DNA from: Tyto alba
Taxonomy: Eukaryota > Chordata > Aves > Strigiformes > Tytonidae
Assembly (NCBI RefSeq): GCF_018691265.1
Contig: NW_024881278.1
Coordinates: 9,114,001-9,178,000, forward strand
Direction of reading: 5' to 3'
DNA: 64,000 nucleotides
Part shown: one piece after another, positions 60,650 through 64,000 of the stretch
Position numbering within the stretch: the stretch's first letter is position 1
Layout of the letters: each line of letters begins with the position of its first letter
Program-made: the position numbers and the translations under genes
The notes under the pieces: generated by a model
What the model saw: the letters and a program-made list of their open reading frames with translations, nothing else
Database searches by the model: none
Told to the model about the DNA's origin: nothing

Positions 60650-63210
60650 AGCAAAGAGGAGCCAGAGCCCCCAGAGCGGACTCGTCCCCTCTTCCCTCAC
60701 CAGCACTACCTCCTCTCCAGCCTTTGGTCTGCTAGGTTCAATAAACTGATTCCTTCTAATCCTTCCTTTAAAACTGGCCTCCTCTTCTCTTGTTTATCTG
60801 GAGAGGTTGTTGGTTTTTTGTTTTGTTGGTTTTTTTTTTTTTTTGCATCTTCTCTGCTGGGAATTTAGATCTGGTGGCAACATTTCTGTCAAAGCTTCTT
60901 CCATCAGCGATGGCTCTCAGCCGCATGGGAGTTGTTACTTGGGAACATTTGGCTCGCAGAAATCCTGTCTCAGCTGAGAGTTAAACAAAAATGCTTTTTT
61001 TGCACTTGCAAAATGCACTTCCCATTCTGATGACAGATGACTTTCCACTTCCAGACTGCTGTATTTCAGCAAAAAAAGAATGTCAAACACACATGTTCTG
61101 TGACAACTGCTTGTTCCAAAATATCTTGTAGGGGAAGCTGTCCCGATTCCTCACAAGAGAGAGTCATTCTAGTCTCCTGCAGTTTGCCTCCGAAGGCAAG
61201 CACCAGGTAAGCAGCAGCAGGGCTCCTGCCGCCGGTGCCCGTGCCGTGGTGCCCAGCCTGCCGGCGCTGGTCCCCGAGCGCGCTGCCCTCGCCCCGCTCT
61301 GCATCTCTGCTTCGGCACAGCGTAGAGAGGGATGCTGCCATAAGCACCTCAGAGCTGGAGTCTTTTAAAAGGATTTACAGAAAGTCCTAGCAAACTTCGG
61401 TGCAAGGAGAGTTATGTAGGGAGGAGAGACTCCGGACCTGAGCTTGCTCAAGGCAAGCTGACGAAGGACTCGGGCCAATTTTCACTGAAGAGCTGACAGC
61501 GCAGCTGGCTGCTCCCCTGCCAGTGGCAGGAGGAGAGATGTGCCCGGCCTTGACGTGCTGTGCCCCCAGCCCCCTCGCTCCTGAGGGCTGCCCAGCTGGG
61601 GGGATGCAGGGCTCCAGCGAGGAGCTGTTGGCATCACCGACCACCACGGAAACTCAGGATCCTGCCCCACCGTTCCTGGCCGGGTTTATTGACTCAGATG
61701 CTATTTGAATGCGGCTTTGTGAAATTAATAGAGACAACTGCAGGGGAATGATTTTGGATGGAGAAAGGTGGATCCTTCAGTGTCGCCTCCGTGAATCTCT
61801 GCTGTGCCTCCTTGCCTGTGAATGGCAGCTGTGCAAGATAAAAATAGATAAATACAGCGGTGAGGGAGGACCTCATGGAAGGATGGAGCTATTTCAGGTG
61901 ATGGACAACACTGGAGCAAGTGAAGGCAAGTGACCCGCAAAGCGTTTAGGCTGGAAATCAGAAGAAGGTTTTTCAGTTTTGAGGCTTTGGGGCTGCCCCT
62001 GAAGGGGAAGGGTGGCAAGGTGCCCGCTCACGTGGCAGCTCATCTCTGTCCTCTCGTCTGAGGAGTCTTGTGGCAGGGCTGGGGGCTGGTGAGAGCCCCG
62101 CTGCCTCTCGGGAGCAAGGGAAGCACCCCGGCCTGTCACCGCAGTGAATGAACAAGTGACACTAATGTCAAGGAGCTCACAAGGCAGGGTGACATCGGCT
62201 CAGCCCCAGCACAGACCATCTGGACACAGCGGGTCGCTCCAGCCAACTGGTGTCCTGTGTGATGTCGGAGCTGGGACGGGAGGCTGAGGGCTCCGGGGAA
62301 GCTTGCTGGGACTGCAGCACTTGGGTCACGCAGGAACACCTCTGCGTTGCCTGCTGTGGCTTCTCCTTGGCTGATTCATTGATCGATCCAGATGATGTCC
62401 TCTTTAATGTTGTAGAAGGCATTAAACAATGTGAAGGCTGAAACGGGAAGCGGAACGTGTACATCAGGGACATCCTTGGTTTTTGGCGAGATCTGTTCTG
62501 GAGCCTGGCTGCTGCAGCCATCCCGTGGAGCTGCCTGGCTCCAGTGCAGGTTCGTTTGCCTTCGCTTCCAGCTTTCTGCTCCACCTCGGGCTGCAGCCAG
62601 AGGTGCAGGAGCCAGCGAGAGCGCGGTGCAAAGAGGGAGTTGCCAGGATCGGGCTCGTGCAGTGAAGCCGTGGCCGTGCTCTTAGCAGCACGCCCGTGTC
62701 GGCTTCTGTTACCACGCGTCTCCAGTGCCCTTTGGACTCACTTAGAAAAATCTTTTCCCTCCACTGCTGGCGCTTGCCGCATCCCATTTTAGGACTGGGG
62801 GGAGCTTCTGATGTTCATTCCCATAATCTCTGCTCCTTTGGTCTCGAGATGCTTATGAGACAGAGCCTGGGCAGTGCGTCAGTCCCACGGCTGGGGGGGC
62901 CAAGGGATGTAATATTTACTTCAGGTGTTGGACCTAACTGAGAAACCCTGGACAAGTGGTGCTGCTGCGTGATTTGGAGTTCTCTGCTTGGGAATAAAAC
63001 GCTCTTTCCTTTGAAGTGCAGCGCTGGGCGGGGGGATGTGGTCTGGTCTGACAGGGTAGAGGAGACTATGCCCGAATCACTAAGCTTCCTCCTTCTCATC
63101 CTTTCCTGTGCCTTTTCCTCCAGCCATTCCTAATGCTTCTGGCTCAAATAAAGTCAGCTCGTGTCAAAGCACGAGATGTTTGCAAAGGCAGGAATCCAAA
63201 TTTTTGTAAC
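60650..63210. other. Intergenic sequence; small CpG-rich patch at 61200-61350
   Basis: Mostly GC-rich mixed sequence. The 61200-61350 patch has frequent CpG. No exon recognised. A T-rich tract lies near 60828-60844. Confidence 0.45.
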
Positions 63211-63221
63211 AGTTGATCACA

Positions 63222-63310
63222 AAGTCACAGAATACCAGGAGTAAAGGGACTTTTGGAGGGCTGTGGCGCAACATCAAAACAGGGGCAGCTGAGATCAATT
63301 TAAGGACAAG
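63222..63310 (-). mobile_element. Probable old CR1 fragment
   Basis: The string TCACAGAATACCAGG followed by GGACTTTTGGAGG and a recognisable AACATCAAAACAGGGGCAGC resembles the reverse complement of a CR1 3' end with many substitutions. Too diverged to classify further. Confidence 0.45.
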
Positions 63311-63319
63311 CCACAATAT

Positions 63320-64000
63320 GCTTTTTTTATCTAAATGGGGGCTACAGAGAAGTCTTTAATGTGCCATCCCTGGCCACTCTTGGGGACTGCCCGGCACTGC
63401 CCTCACGGTCTTATGGGAAGTGCTGGGGACATCCCGTAAATGCTGTGATTTTTTTCTTGCCTGAAAATGAAACAAAATAGTTGTCATCATTTGCTTATCT
63501 GAGGATGAGCTGGGTACGTTCCCAGTCTTTTCTCACTTCCCATACTGTGGATGGGAACATTCACCCCATGTTGGGGCATTCACCTAAGCTGCTGGGGGGA
63601 CCTGGTCTCTCATGTCAGCAGCAAGGTGGGATACATTTAGTCTTTGAAATGTATGAACAAAATGTCCTTGTGTAGGTTTTTTAAATTGTTGTTGCTTCCC
63701 CCTGCTTTTTTTTCTTTTTTTTTTACCTCAAAAGAGCTTTTCTGCTTTTATCCTTGTATTTTTGCTCTCTTGTTCTGAGCTGGTGAAACAGGTTTTTATC
63801 TCTGCTGCTGGTGTGGGTGTTGTGGTGTTTAGTACACTTTAACTGAAAAGCTTCACCACCAACAATAAGAGTGTCCTTAACTAGCAATGAATTAATACAA
63901 TTTTCCTGCTGCACTTGTCAGGGAGCCTGACAGTGGTTTCCAGGCCCAGCGCTGTGTTTTGGGGTGGAAGCACAGCCTGCTTGGCTGCTTGTGGCTCAGC
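63320..64000. other. Intergenic sequence to the window edge
   Basis: Mixed composition with a T-rich tract at about 63705-63725. No gene recognised. Confidence 0.45.

Noticed and set aside
1..64000. tRNA, rRNA, CRISPR, prokaryotic operons or phage
   Set aside because: No tRNA B-box with cloverleaf potential, no spaced repeat array, and all clear genes are spliced vertebrate genes.

Overview
This is a stretch of vertebrate nuclear DNA, almost certainly from a bird (at least a sauropsid). The evidence is a truncated CR1-type LINE at 59714-60056, compact spliced genes with CpG-island promoters, and proteins that align closely with vertebrate orthologues. There are no operons, CRISPR arrays, insertion sequences or other prokaryotic features. 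The species cannot be told from the sequence.

Two protein-coding genes can be read with confidence, arranged head to head around one CpG-rich promoter at about 12520-13460. To the right on the + strand is a complete CRNKL1 (Crooked neck-like 1, a HAT-repeat pre-mRNA splicing factor). It has 14 coding exons, an ATG at 13228, a stop at 25356-25358 and an AATAAA at 25417. The joined exons give 2061 nt, or 686 amino acids plus stop. To the left on the - strand is the 5' part of CFAP61 (C20orf26, a cilia and flagella protein). Five coding exons lie between 10631 and 4657 and encode about the first 188 residues; the rest lies beyond the left edge. The human locus has the same divergent pair.

The promoter holds a perfect-looking RFX X-box (13146-13159), which fits the ciliary gene, and a YY1-like element on the CRNKL1 start codon, which fits the housekeeping gene. 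CRNKL1 has two non-standard introns: intron 5 is an AT-AC, U12-type (minor spliceosome) intron, and intron 8 is a GC-AG intron with a competing GT donor 7 nt downstream that would shift the frame.

The remaining 38.6 kb (25440-64000) has no gene I can recognise. It alternates between GC-rich, partly CpG-rich blocks (26.1-27.1, 28.9-29.6, 46.6-47.6, 51.4-52.05 and 61.2-61.35 kb) and AT-rich blocks with little repeat content that resemble conserved non-coding elements (36.1-36.5, 38.7-39.8, 45.7-46.6, 47.8-48.6 and 60.1-60.6 kb). It also contains several poly-A/T and G/T-rich tracts, one clear CR1 and one probable old CR1 fragment. NAA20 and RIN2, which follow CRNKL1 in human, were not found here.

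I see no novel multi-gene system in this window. The most notable points are the U12 and GC-AG introns inside a spliceosome gene, the X-box in the shared promoter, and the unexplained CpG-rich patches.
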